Counted from the first letter of the stretch, positions 36,663 to 45,557 are shown. The stretch is 64,000 bases of DNA from Candidatus Pelagibacter sp. IMCC9063 (GCF_000195085.1 NC_015380.1:1164001-1228000), one strand, 5' to 3'. A program made the numbers and translations. Notes: generated by a model not told the origin, from the letters alone.

Positions 36663-37757
36663 ATGTTTGTCATAACCACTAGAAGTTTTCCTCCAGAAGT
36701 CGGTGGAATGCAGACGCTACTAGGTGATCTGGCTCACAATCTTACTAGGCATGGAAAGGTTCAAGTGTTTGCTGACTCTGCTGATGGAGATTCTGATTTT
36801 GATAATCAGCAAATCTATAGAATAGAACGTATTAAAGGTTTTAAATTTCTTCAAAAATATAGAAAAAAAAATCAAGTAGAAATATTTTGCAGTGAACAAA
36901 AAGATATACGAGCATTAATTGCAGACCACTGGAAAAGTATTGAAAAAGTATCTGAAAATCTATGTAAAAAAATACCCACCCTATGCTTAATTCACGGAAA
37001 AGATATCAACCAACCGCTACGAAGCTTACGCCATACAAGAATGCTTAATAGTTTAAAAAAAACAAAATACATTATTGCCAATTCTCAATTCACAAAAAAT
37101 CTTGCTATAGAAAAAGGAGTTCCTTCTAATAAAATTAAAGTAATTAATCCTGGAATTACCGCTCCTCTAAAAACAGATTCAGATGCAAAAGCACAGGCCT
37201 TGGAATTGTTTGGTAACACGAGTCCTAAGTTGATTAGCGTGACTAGACTGGAGCGAAGAAAAGGACTTCATTCAGTTATTTTGTCTTTAAAAAATTTACA
37301 AGCGATCCATCCTAATTTTTTATACTTAATTGTAGGAGAAGGTGAACAGGAAGAAGATCTACGTTCCATCACTAGTCATATGGATTTAGAGACTAATGTA
37401 ATTTTCTTAGGAGATGTAAGAGAAGAATTAAAGAATGCTTTATTGGAAGCTGCGGATATATTTTTAATGCCCTCTATTGAAGATAAAGCTTCTGTAGAAG
37501 GATTTGGTATTTCTTTTTTAGAAGCTTCTTGCTTTAAAACTCCCAGCATAGGTGGGTTAGTTGGTGGGGCTGCTGATATTATTAAGAACAATCAAACAGG
37601 TTTACTTTGCGACGGAACAGATCATGATGCTATTTACAATTGCTTACAGAAAATGCTTAAAAACGATAAACATTTAGAAATGGGACAGGCCGCAAAAGAA
37701 TATTCCAAGGAATTTTACTGGAACAATCAAATTAAAAAATATTTACAATTAATCTAA
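36663..37757 (+). CDS. glycosyltransferase family 4
   Basis: 364 residues with a GT-B fold. The N-terminal domain starts ITTRSFPPEVGGMQTLLGDLA. The C-terminal domain has ISVTRLERRKGLHSVI, IVGEGEQEEDL and the E-x7-E nucleotide-sugar site in SVEGFGISFLEAS. It probably transfers a sugar to a cell-envelope glycan; donor and acceptor are unknown. It is followed after 16 bp, with a good AAAGGAG site, by a small membrane protein, and convergent with a GT9 gene. Confidence 0.9.
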   Translation: MFVITTRSFPPEVGGMQTLLGDLAHNLTRHGKVQVFADSADGDSDFDNQQIYRIERIKGFKFLQKYRKKNQVEIFCSEQKDIRALIADHWKSIEKVSENLCKKIPTLCLIHGKDINQPLRSLRHTRMLNSLKKTKYIIANSQFTKNLAIEKGVPSNKIKVINPGITAPLKTDSDAKAQALELFGNTSPKLISVTRLERRKGLHSVILSLKNLQAIHPNFLYLIVGEGEQEEDLRSITSHMDLETNVIFLGDVREELKNALLEAADIFLMPSIEDKASVEGFGISFLEASCFKTPSIGGLVGGAADIIKNNQTGLLCDGTDHDAIYNCLQKMLKNDKHLEMGQAAKEYSKEFYWNNQIKKYLQLI

Positions 37758-37773
37758 ACCTAAAGGAGACCCT

Positions 37774-37998
37774 ATGACGTTTTTAAAACAGTATTTAAAA
37801 TGGATTAGTACCGCACTGGTATTAACAGGAATTTTACTCACAAATCTTAACATCTATCCTCTCAATATTTTTTTTCATGGGTTGGGGGTCGTAGGCTGGA
37901 CTATTTCTGGGATCTTAAACAAAGACAAAGCGATCATAACTAACTTCGGTTTGCAAATACCTCTTTTTTTATTGGGCTTTTACAAGTTAGCTTTTTAA
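37774..37998 (+). CDS. small membrane protein (DUF6552-like), unknown function
   Basis: 74 residues, almost entirely three hydrophobic segments (about 9-25, 31-46, 53-72) separated by NLNIYPLN and NKDKAIITN. An AAAGGAG ribosome site at 37762-37768 supports translation. It resembles short alphaproteobacterial proteins annotated as DUF6552, but I am recalling that from general appearance only. Its last 12 bases overlap the convergent GT9 gene. Confidence 0.65.
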   Translation: MTFLKQYLKWISTALVLTGILLTNLNIYPLNIFFHGLGVVGWTISGILNKDKAIITNFGLQIPLFLLGFYKLAF

Positions 37999-38910
37999 TA
38001 AAGGCTGCACATTGTCCCATACGGATGAGGCAGTGAGGTCTTCTAGATTCTCTGACATAATTGCTTTAAAATTTTTCGTTTCAATACTTACTTTTTGCGG
38101 AGAAGTGTGGGCTCCGAATAAAACTACCCCTTTGCATCCTAGATGAGCAGCTATATGAGCAGGTCCTGTGTCATTAGCAATGACAACGTCCGCATGCTGA
38201 ATAATACTTGCTAGTTGAGAAAAGTTAGTAGGACGATCTCCATCTAGCAATACAGTTGTACTCAACTCTTTGCATAATTCTATTTCTCCAGGACCGGGTG
38301 CTACTACCATACTTATATCTGGTCTTTTATTTTTTATAATCTGAATAAGCTCCTGGTAATGTGGCCATCTTTTATGAGGTAATTTAGAAGAAGAAAAAGG
38401 AGATAAAAATATATACGGTTTAGAAGGTAAGTTGGAAAAATTTTTATCTACTGCCCATGAAAAATCTGGTGTTAGAGTATGTTCTGTAGAAATCGAACTA
38501 CGTTGCAACTGAACTTGAAACCGTTTCAATACTCCATCTTGATCAAATGCTTCTTTGGTCTCCCCTGGTTGTAAAATAGTATATGAGGAAGACCATTGTT
38601 GAACATTAAACAAATACTTTCGGTAAAATTCTGTACGTGAAGAATTTTGCAAATCAATCACTTGAGAAAATTGTTGTTTAACAATTTTAGACATAAGCTC
38701 GTAAAGATAAAAAAAATTCCATCTAGCCTTTCTCTCATCTAACAATACATGATCCACATATGGACATTGCTCAAACAAAGATTGGTATGGTTTAGAGGTA
38801 AGAATAGAAATGGAACTAGCAGAAAAATGATTTCTAATATCTTTTAAAATACCTGAGATTTGAACTATATCTCCCAGAGAACCGTGTTTGATGATTAAAA
38901 TATTTGACAT
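37987..38910 (-). CDS. glycosyltransferase family 9 (ADP-heptose:LPS heptosyltransferase-like)
   Basis: 307 residues. The N-terminal signature ILIIKHGSLGDIVQISGIL and the C-terminal donor-binding block VIANDTGPAHIAAHLGCKGVVLFG are diagnostic of GT9. Such enzymes add heptose or related sugars to the LPS core in the cytoplasm. It is alone on the minus strand, with the DUF6165 gene divergent and only 29 bp away; DUF6165 is often found with GT9 genes in marine bacteria. Confidence 0.9.
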   Translation of the reverse strand: MSNILIIKHGSLGDIVQISGILKDIRNHFSASSISILTSKPYQSLFEQCPYVDHVLLDERKARWNFFYLYELMSKIVKQQFSQVIDLQNSSRTEFYRKYLFNVQQWSSSYTILQPGETKEAFDQDGVLKRFQVQLQRSSISTEHTLTPDFSWAVDKNFSNLPSKPYIFLSPFSSSKLPHKRWPHYQELIQIIKNKRPDISMVVAPGPGEIELCKELSTTVLLDGDRPTNFSQLASIIQHADVVIANDTGPAHIAAHLGCKGVVLFGAHTSPQKVSIETKNFKAIMSENLEDLTASSVWDNVQPLLKS

Positions 38911-38939
38911 AAACTAGTAATAAAATAACTAATAAACTT

Positions 38940-39338
38940 ATGAATACCACAAATAAAATACTTTCGGAAATTTCTGCAGGCGAATTAATGGACAAAATAA
39001 CTATTTTAGAAATTAAAAAAGTTAAGATTCCCGACCCTGAAAAGCAGGTTATTATTAATAAAGAATTAAATAGTTTGCATAGCACCTACCAAACCTCTCT
39101 AACGCCTAGTCCAGAATTACAAGAACAAATCACTAAGCTCAAAACCATTAATCTTAAACTATGGGATATAGAAGAGAGAAAAAGAGAATGTGAGCGACAA
39201 AAAAATTTCGGTGACAGTTTTGTTCAATTGGCCAGAAGCGTTTATATTGAAAATGATAATCGAGCTAAGATCAAAGCAGAAATTAACCGCCTCACCAACT
39301 CTACTATTTCAGAAGTTAAAAGCTATAAAGCTTATTAA
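38940..39338 (+). CDS. DUF6165 family protein
   Basis: 132 residues, highly charged and predicted to be mostly helical. The N-terminal motif ISAGELMDKITILEIKKVKI and the later LWDIEERKRECE with ARSVYIENDNRA are the usual landmarks of DUF6165. Function is unknown; the family is found near glycosyltransferase genes, as here. Its TAA stop is interlocked with the nitrilase stop codon (TTAA overlap). Confidence 0.78.
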   Translation: MNTTNKILSEISAGELMDKITILEIKKVKIPDPEKQVIINKELNSLHSTYQTSLTPSPELQEQITKLKTINLKLWDIEERKRECERQKNFGDSFVQLARSVYIENDNRAKIKAEINRLTNSTISEVKSYKAY

Positions 39339-40135
39339 TCTAAATTTAAACTTGGGATGCGTGCTCTTAGTTTTGTAGGAAGCTCACTATCAATTTCAGC
39401 TATTACAAAACCAGTTCCTGTTTTTTTTTCTGCCAAAATAGCTCCATCTGGAGAAATGATAAGAGAATGTCCGTACGTTTCTCTTTGGTTTGGATGAGTT
39501 CCCACTTGTGCTGGAGCAAATACATAGGAAAAGTTTTCAATGGATCTTGCTTTTAACAAGCTATGCCAATGCTTCTCTCCTGTCGTTTTGGTAAAGGCTG
39601 CTGGAACACTTAAATAATCGCAACCAAGTTTGGCCAATTTTCTATACATTTTTGGAAAGCGAACGTCATAACAAATACTTAAACCTAACTTGCCCCAAGG
39701 AAGTTCTGCATGGACCAAATCTTTTCCGGCTAGAAACTTTTTAGACTCTTCGTATTTTTCTACTTTAGATAAGACTACATCAAACATATGTATTTTATCA
39801 TAAAACGTAACAATTTCTCCTTTTGAATTAATTAGTAATGATCGATTAGCTAACTTGGTCGAAGAAATTTTAATAGGCATTCCTCCAATCAAGAACCACT
39901 TTTTCTTTTCTTTGCAAAAAACTTGGATCGTTTTTATGAAAGAATTATTTTCATATCCTTCTGACTTGGATAAAAGTTCTTTTGAATTGGAGGAAAAAAT
40001 AGATGAATTTTCAGGAGTGACAATAAAGTCTGCTTTCGCTTGAATTGCTTGATTGGAAAAATTTAAGATACTTTGGGTATTTTGATCAACATCACTGCCA
40101 CAGGTTAACTGCAAGCAAGCAACATTAAATTTCAT
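39335..40135 (-). CDS. Nit1-type carbon-nitrogen hydrolase
   Basis: 266 residues, nitrilase superfamily. The catalytic triad is complete: Glu42 (VTPENSS), Lys114 (YDKIHMFDV) and Cys155 (LSICYDVRFP). The DKIHMFDV and SICYDVRFPKMYR motifs match the Nit1/YafV-like branch; Nit1 enzymes hydrolyse deaminated glutathione. It lies 6 bp downstream of the speD-speE fusion gene and is probably co-transcribed with it. Confidence 0.9.
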   Translation of the reverse strand: MKFNVACLQLTCGSDVDQNTQSILNFSNQAIQAKADFIVTPENSSIFSSNSKELLSKSEGYENNSFIKTIQVFCKEKKKWFLIGGMPIKISSTKLANRSLLINSKGEIVTFYDKIHMFDVVLSKVEKYEESKKFLAGKDLVHAELPWGKLGLSICYDVRFPKMYRKLAKLGCDYLSVPAAFTKTTGEKHWHSLLKARSIENFSYVFAPAQVGTHPNQRETYGHSLIISPDGAILAEKKTGTGFVIAEIDSELPTKLRARIPSLNLD

Positions 40136-40141
40136 ATAAGA

Positions 40142-41182
40142 TTATCTGTTAATAGAACTTACAAAATTCCAATTACAATCAAAACTTGGAATATACACTT
40201 CTGAAATTTTTGAGTTTCCAAAGTTTTTTTCTAAAGTGCTAATCCACTCATCTACTTGTTTTGGTTTTTTATTTTTAGAACCCACTTGCACTGTAATTAC
40301 ACCATCTTTTTTAACAATTCTTTTGACGTTATCTATATTTTTTTCCGCTAGGTTAATGCAGTAAGGATCGTCATTTAGATCTATGAACAAATGGTCATAT
40401 TTTTGATCTTCACAATTAATAATATTTTTAAAGGCATCTCCCCAGATACAATTAACGTTGTTACTTTTGTTTATATTCTTAAAGACTTCTGGAAGATACT
40501 TTTGGCAAGCCTCTACCACTTCTCGGTCTAATTCAAACCAATCAACAAAGTTAAAACCATTTTTAATACATTCTCTCGCCACTCCTCCATCACCACCACC
40601 TATAATAGCTGCAGAACCATTGTTTGCAGATAAGGCTAGTGAAGAATTTACAAAGGTAGAAGAATATAAAATCTCATCACTTTCAGCCACTTGGATTTCA
40701 TTGTCGATAAATAGTGCGTTCCCAAATTCTTTTAGCTTTAAAATTTCAATAAATTGACCCTGTTCTGATTTGAAGCTTTTAATAAACTCTTCCACCATGT
40801 AACTTTTTTGATGACCTTCTGAACTATAAATATCATGATAGGGATGAATAGTGTCTCGCGGAAATTCCTTTTTAACTACACTTGTGTGCTCAATTTCTTG
40901 CTTTAGAATATCATGAGCAACCATGGGACTAACTTTACCGCAGGTAAAAAAATCAAAACTAACAATCCCATTTTCAGGAAAGGTATGAAAGCTCATATGA
41001 CTCTCTTTTAATAGGGCAATCATAGTAAGACCTTGGGGGCTAAATTCGTATTTAGAAATATTTACAATGCCAACTTTCGCAGCTTTGGCAATTTTATTAA
41101 TAACATTCTCGTAAAACTCAGGGCTATATTCCTTCTTAACTCCTAGAAAATCTAGAGTAACGTGATCTCCTACTTTAACCAT
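40142..41182 (-). CDS. Fused S-adenosylmethionine decarboxylase-spermidine synthase
   Basis: 346 residues in two domains. Residues 1-115 are a prokaryotic AdoMetDC: the self-cleavage site is Glu60-Ser61 in KESHMSFHTFPE, with His66 and Cys81 (FFTCG) matching T. maritima SpeD numbering minus two. Residues about 140-346 are a spermidine-synthase-like domain with IIGGGDGGVAREC (195-206), ELD at 217-219 and FIDLNDDP (267-273). The usual YHE motif after DE is replaced (DEILYSSTF). The fusion would both make and use decarboxylated AdoMet for aminopropyl transfer. The nucleosidase and apt genes that would recycle the methylthioadenosine product lie next door. Confidence 0.9.
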   Translation of the reverse strand: MVKVGDHVTLDFLGVKKEYSPEFYENVINKIAKAAKVGIVNISKYEFSPQGLTMIALLKESHMSFHTFPENGIVSFDFFTCGKVSPMVAHDILKQEIEHTSVVKKEFPRDTIHPYHDIYSSEGHQKSYMVEEFIKSFKSEQGQFIEILKLKEFGNALFIDNEIQVAESDEILYSSTFVNSSLALSANNGSAAIIGGGDGGVARECIKNGFNFVDWFELDREVVEACQKYLPEVFKNINKSNNVNCIWGDAFKNIINCEDQKYDHLFIDLNDDPYCINLAEKNIDNVKRIVKKDGVITVQVGSKNKKPKQVDEWISTLEKNFGNSKISEVYIPSFDCNWNFVSSINR

Positions 41183-41236
41183 ATCTTGCCCCTTTTAATT
41201 GAAAATTTTTTATATAGAAGTGAGAAAAAAAATCAA

Positions 41237-41773
41237 CTACTTAACCCAAGAAAAATTTTTAGCCTTTTCTAGAAAAAGTTGAGAACCTTTTTTGCAATTT
41301 TCTAACCAATCATTGCTGGCATTTTCATCTGCATTGTCTGATATAAATTTAAAACACTTAAAACGAACATTGTGAAGCTTGCAAATTTTAGCTAGAGCAT
41401 ACGCTTCCATGTCTACCACATCTACATTCATTTCAATTTTACCTTGGACAAAGCTATCTCCTGTTCCACATGAGCATCCAGCGTCATTGGTGATGATCTC
41501 ATGAATAGAATCAAAAGGAGTTTCTCCTAACTTTAAATTCATTAATCCTCTCACATCCATATCTCTTTGATAAAATTTAGTAACTTCAATCAAGCCTTTT
41601 ATTTCCTTGTTGAGAGAGCCGACACTGCCAAAATTAACAATTTCTTCAGGCTTATGTTTTAAAATTAGCTGTGTAATGGCATGGGTTGCATTAATTTTTC
41701 CCACTCCGGTAAAATGAAAAAAATCTAAATTTGGAACCTCTTCTTTTAGTGCCGCTACAAATAATCTTTTCAT
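41237..41773 (-). CDS. Methylthioadenosine/S-adenosylhomocysteine nucleosidase-like protein
   Basis: 178 residues, shorter than canonical Pfs/MTAN (about 230). Nucleoside-phosphorylase-like landmarks are FTGVGKINATHAI, VNFGSVGS, the substrate-site VDMEAYALAKIC and SDNAD near the C terminus, corresponding to the DMEGAA and SDxAD motifs. It would cleave MTA, the by-product of spermidine synthesis, to adenine and methylthioribose. It starts in the 32-bp gap shared with apt on the other strand, and lies directly upstream of the SpeDE fusion, supporting this role. Confidence 0.8.
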   Translation of the reverse strand: MKRLFVAALKEEVPNLDFFHFTGVGKINATHAITQLILKHKPEEIVNFGSVGSLNKEIKGLIEVTKFYQRDMDVRGLMNLKLGETPFDSIHEIITNDAGCSCGTGDSFVQGKIEMNVDVVDMEAYALAKICKLHNVRFKCFKFISDNADENASNDWLENCKKGSQLFLEKAKNFSWVK

Positions 41774-41805
41774 AATACTTGAATAATATAGTAATAATTT
41801 AAAAT

Positions 41806-42333
41806 ATGAATTTAAAAAAATATATCAGATCTATTCCTAACTATCCTAAAAAAGGAATTTTATTTAGAGACATAACTACCTTGCTCGAAGACCCCAAGGC
41901 ATTTAGCTATGTTATTAAAAAAATGCACGCCATTTCAAAAAAAATACCTCATACTAAAATTGCCGCTATTGAAGCAAGAGGGTTTGTGTTTGCCGCAACT
42001 CTTGCTTATCTAAACAAAAAACCTTTAGTTTTATTAAGAAAAAAAAACAAATTACCAGGAGCTACTATCTCTCAAAAATTCAAACTTGAATATGGAACAG
42101 GTATTATCGAAGTTCATAAAAATTCTCTCAACAAAAATGATAAAGTGATTATTGTAGATGACTTAATTGCAACTGGGGGTACCGCACTTGCTTCCGCAAA
42201 AATAGTAGAAAAATGCAAAGCTAAAGTATCTGCTTTTTTATTTTTAATTGATTTATTTGATTTGCCAGGAAATAACAAATTGCTTGCTCGGGGCTATAAG
42301 ACGTTTAAATTAATTGATTTTCCAGGTCACTAA
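41806..42333 (+). CDS. apt: Adenine phosphoribosyltransferase
   Basis: 175 residues. Conserved APRT blocks are IPNYPKKGILFRDITTLL at the N terminus, IEARGFVFAA, the PRPP-binding loop VIIVDDLIATGGTA and the C-terminal FDLPGN. It converts adenine and PRPP to AMP. It is divergent from the MTA nucleosidase gene, so adenine released there could be salvaged here. Its TAA stop overlaps the stop codon of the convergent EamA gene by 4 bp. Confidence 0.95.
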   Translation: MNLKKYIRSIPNYPKKGILFRDITTLLEDPKAFSYVIKKMHAISKKIPHTKIAAIEARGFVFAATLAYLNKKPLVLLRKKNKLPGATISQKFKLEYGTGIIEVHKNSLNKNDKVIIVDDLIATGGTALASAKIVEKCKAKVSAFLFLIDLFDLPGNNKLLARGYKTFKLIDFPGH

Positions 42334-43229
42334 TTAATAATTCCAATTTTTTTCTGTCGGTAAATAATAAACAGACCACTTGCTATCACAATAGAAGCTC
42401 CTGCTATCATATGGTACGAGGGAATTTCTTGAAAAAATAAATATCCAAATAACAAACCCCAGATAATCACGGTATATCTAAAAGTGGAGGTGGAAGAGAT
42501 GGACGCAATCTTAACCGTAGCAACAGAACAAATATAAGCACAGGAAAGTAGAATAGCTGAAATTAAAATCAAGATTAATTCATTTAAAAGAATAGGCTTT
42601 AAATGAAACAGCATATAAATTCCGTAGCAAATACACACTACAAAACAAGTGACAAAAGCAATTTGAATACTATCAAACTTATCTTGGAAGGTTCTGGTGT
42701 ACGTGTCTCTATAAGTAATTAAAATCGCTGCTATGAGTGGAAAAGCAAAGGCATAGCCAAATTCTAATTCTCCTGGGTTCACTACAACCAGTACTCCCAC
42801 AAATCCTAAAATGACAGCACTCCATCTTCTCCAGCCTACTACTTCTTTTAATAAAATAGCACCTGATGCTGTGATTAAAATTGGTGCTAGATTCAACAAT
42901 ACATACAAATCTGCAAAAGGTAGGGATGCTAGACCAAGAAAAAAAAATATTCCACAAACAGCTTCTATCAGCCCTCTAGTAAGAAGATGTTTTGATGTAA
43001 GCATTCTTTTTAACTCTAATTGTTTTTTTACAAACAAAATCAAGCCAATAAACAACGTTGCAAATACTCCACGAATAAAAACTATCTGACCTAAAAAAGA
43101 GATATCATTATTATGAATTAAAAGAACATATTTAACAAAACCATCGTTGGCAGCAAAAAAAAATTGGGACAAGATCATAAATATAATCCCTTGTGTTTCT
43201 AAAGATTGTTTTTTGAATTGCTTCAGCAT
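42330..43229 (-). CDS. EamA/DMT-family transporter
   Basis: 299 residues with about ten membrane helices, in two EamA halves. Landmarks are ILSQFFFAANDGFVKYVLL near the start, SLPFADLYVLLNLAPILITA at the end of the first half and VAPxxRY-like sequence SSTSTFRYTVIIWGLLFG in the second. It is a drug/metabolite-type exporter; the substrate cannot be predicted. The gene stands alone between apt and a divergent cytochrome c. Confidence 0.9.
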   Translation of the reverse strand: MLKQFKKQSLETQGIIFMILSQFFFAANDGFVKYVLLIHNNDISFLGQIVFIRGVFATLFIGLILFVKKQLELKRMLTSKHLLTRGLIEAVCGIFFFLGLASLPFADLYVLLNLAPILITASGAILLKEVVGWRRWSAVILGFVGVLVVVNPGELEFGYAFAFPLIAAILITYRDTYTRTFQDKFDSIQIAFVTCFVVCICYGIYMLFHLKPILLNELILILISAILLSCAYICSVATVKIASISSTSTFRYTVIIWGLLFGYLFFQEIPSYHMIAGASIVIASGLFIIYRQKKIGIIN

Positions 43230-43317
43230 ATTTCTGCTTATATGCTCAAATTAAATAAAAGCTATATTCATAATTCATATTCAATTTCCTCTTAAAATGA
43301 GTATAGTCAATCTTTCT

Positions 43318-43755
43318 ATGAAGAAAGTTCTGCTCACTATATTACTTGTAATGCTTTTCCAAAATAACTCTCCAGCTAATCATCATTTTCCTATTTCCAG
43401 AGATTCTAAGGCAGCAGTAGAACAAGGAAAATTTCTATACAATCAGAATTGTGCTTCTTGCCATCAAGTTAACTTGTCAGGTGCTAAAGGTTGGAATATG
43501 AAATTAGATGAAGATGGTCAGCGACTAGCTCCTCCTTTAAATGGAACTGCACACACTTGGCATCACCCAGATTCTATGCTGCACAATGTAATTAAATATG
43601 GGTATACTAAAACAATTAAAGATTACAAAGGTAAGATGCTAGGCTTTGGAGATAAGCTAACAGATCAAAATATTGATCATATTCTTGCTTATATAAAATC
43701 TACTTGGAATGACGAAATATACCAACGTCAAATGCAAATAAGCTCTCCAAACTAA
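43318..43755 (+). CDS. secreted c-type cytochrome
   Basis: 145 residues from ATG 43318 (an upstream ATG at 43297 would add seven residues before the signal peptide). After a hydrophobic signal peptide (about 1-22) there is one haem-binding site, CASCH, in LYNQNCASCHQVNLSGAKGW. A late Met pair (KMLGFGDKL) can supply the sixth ligand. Class I cytochrome domains of this type act in the periplasm as electron carriers or oxidase subunits. It precedes the DUF4396 gene by 5 bp. Confidence 0.85.
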   Translation: MKKVLLTILLVMLFQNNSPANHHFPISRDSKAAVEQGKFLYNQNCASCHQVNLSGAKGWNMKLDEDGQRLAPPLNGTAHTWHHPDSMLHNVIKYGYTKTIKDYKGKMLGFGDKLTDQNIDHILAYIKSTWNDEIYQRQMQISSPN

Positions 43756-43760
43756 TAAAT

Positions 43761-44204
43761 ATGGATACCACCAACACTTCCTTTCATTGGGGCTGCAAAC
43801 ATACTTGGAAAAGAAGCGCTAACAATACCATGTGGTGCGTGATTGGTTGTTCGATTGGAGATTTTGGAACTATTTTATTTTTTCAACTAAGCCAAATTTC
43901 TTTTCCTACTTTAGGTATTATGATTTTAGCTATTATAAACGGTTTGCTGACTAGCATCATGCTAGAGACTTATATTTTAATAAGGCAGAAATTTTCTTTT
44001 TCTAGAGCTTTAAAAACTGCTTGTGGGATGAGTTTTATTTCTATGGTTAGTATGGAAATTGCCATGAATATAACCGACTATGCTTTCACCGGAGGCGCAA
44101 TGCTCGTTTGGTGGGTTGTGCCGATTATGTTATTGGTTGGGTTTGTAACTCCTTGGCCTTATAATTATTGGAGACTAAAAAAATTCAATCAAGCTTGTCA
44201 CTAA
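43761..44204 (+). CDS. DUF4396 domain-containing membrane protein
   Basis: 147 residues. The N-terminal HWGCKHTWKRSANNTMWC and GCSIGDFGTILFFQL are characteristic of DUF4396. Three or four membrane helices follow, with EIAMNITDYAF and a C-terminal WPYNYWRLKKFNQACH that contains the potential metal-binding Cys and His. Function is unknown; relatives often occur near cytochromes or metal-handling genes, consistent with its position 5 bp after a cytochrome c gene. Confidence 0.82.
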   Translation: MDTTNTSFHWGCKHTWKRSANNTMWCVIGCSIGDFGTILFFQLSQISFPTLGIMILAIINGLLTSIMLETYILIRQKFSFSRALKTACGMSFISMVSMEIAMNITDYAFTGGAMLVWWVVPIMLLVGFVTPWPYNYWRLKKFNQACH

Positions 44205-44256
44205 CCTGTTATTTTAGTGTTGAACTTTACTTTTAATTAAATTGTTTTGACAAATT

Positions 44257-44724
44257 ATGACTTTTTGTAAATTTCTTTTTTTAAGTATCTTGCTATTTAC
44301 TAGTAGCGCCTTTTCTCAAGAAAAAGTTTATGTAGTTGATGGGGATACTATTCATATTGGTTTTAACAAGTATCGCTTCTCAGGAATAGATACGCCTGAA
44401 ATGAAACAAATCTGCAGTAAAGATAATAAAACTATTATGTGTGGTGTGTTAGCCAAAAATGCCTTAATCAAAAAAATTAATAACCGTCATGTTGTTTGCA
44501 AAAAAGAAACGATTGATCGATATAAAAGAATTGTTGCTGAATGTTTTGTAAATAACGAAAGCTTATCTAAATATTTGGTTCGAAATGGATATGCATTTGC
44601 CTACCGTAAGTATTCTAAAAAATTTATCGAAGACGAGCGCTATGCACAAGAAAACAAGCTAGGCTTGTGGTCCATGACTTTTGAATATCCTTGGGAATAC
44701 CGAAGAAAATTAAGATCTAAATAA
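44257..44724 (+). CDS. secreted thermonuclease-like (SNase) protein
   Basis: 155 residues with a signal peptide (about 1-20, cut after FS). The staphylococcal nuclease fold shows YVVDGDTIHIGF, YRFSGIDTPEMKQ, RYKRIVAECFVN and ENKLGLWS, with the catalytic Arg/Glu region around the GIDTPE and RY positions. It would be a periplasmic or secreted nuclease, useful for DNA-derived phosphate and nucleotides. Its end overlaps the convergent proW by 8 bp. Confidence 0.88.
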   Translation: MTFCKFLFLSILLFTSSAFSQEKVYVVDGDTIHIGFNKYRFSGIDTPEMKQICSKDNKTIMCGVLAKNALIKKINNRHVVCKKETIDRYKRIVAECFVNNESLSKYLVRNGYAFAYRKYSKKFIEDERYAQENKLGLWSMTFEYPWEYRRKLRSK

Positions 44725-45553
44725 ATTTTTGAGAAATACGGTCAAAAATAATAGCAATCAAAACAATTCCTATTCCACCAACGAGAGCCTGACCAATATC
44801 CAATCTTCCTAAACCTACATAAACTGTAAGTCCTAAACCACCTGCTCCAATCAAAGCTGCAATCACTGCCATAGATAAAGATAACATAAGGGTTTGATTT
44901 ACCCCTGCCATAATAGTTTTTAGCGCTAACGGTAGTTCAATTTTGTAAAGTACTTGCCACTTATTACAGCCTAAGGCTCTTGCTGCATCTTTAAATCTTT
45001 TTTCTACCTGTCTTAATCCTAAATTAGTCAGACGGATCACAGGTGCAATCGAGAAAATAATAATAGCAATTACTCCTGGAGTAATTCCAATTCCAAATAA
45101 CATCACCACAGGAATTAAATAAACAAAACTAGGTATAGTCTGCATCACATCCAAGATCGGCCTTAATATTTTTTCAAATAAATTACTTCTAGATGCGGCA
45201 ATACCAATAGGAATTCCAATCACAGAACAAAATAAAACAGCTGTAATAATCATGGCCATGGTTGTCATGGTTTCTTCCCAGACATCAACTAGATCAATAA
45301 AAATTAAACTGCAAAAAGTAAAAATGGAAAATTTAATTCCATTGGTTCTAAAAGCAAAATAAGCAAAGAAAAAAATAACGATAGGTAAAGGAACTAAATT
45401 AAAAAAATAATCCAAACTATTTAAAACACTATCGATGGGAACAGATAACTTCTTAAAGAGTGGTCGTTGATCAAACAACCACTCTTTGAAGTATTTTTCT
45501 ACCCATTCCGATAATGGAATGTAAGCGTACGTCGATGGATTAAAAATGTTCAA
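44717..45553 (-). CDS. proW: Glycine betaine/proline ABC transporter permease
   Basis: 278 residues with about seven membrane segments. The permease EAA loop is ALGCNKWQVLYKIELPLA. Other ProW-like blocks are IPSFVYLIPVVMLFGIGITP and the C-terminal GAGGLGLTVYVGLGRLDIGQAL. It forms the channel for the ProX-bound compatible solute. It follows proX by 4 bp. The ATPase proV, normally the first gene, is not adjacent. Confidence 0.93.
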   Translation of the reverse strand: MNIFNPSTYAYIPLSEWVEKYFKEWLFDQRPLFKKLSVPIDSVLNSLDYFFNLVPLPIVIFFFAYFAFRTNGIKFSIFTFCSLIFIDLVDVWEETMTTMAMIITAVLFCSVIGIPIGIAASRSNLFEKILRPILDVMQTIPSFVYLIPVVMLFGIGITPGVIAIIIFSIAPVIRLTNLGLRQVEKRFKDAARALGCNKWQVLYKIELPLALKTIMAGVNQTLMLSLSMAVIAALIGAGGLGLTVYVGLGRLDIGQALVGGIGIVLIAIIFDRISQKFI

Positions 45554-45557
45554 TTAA

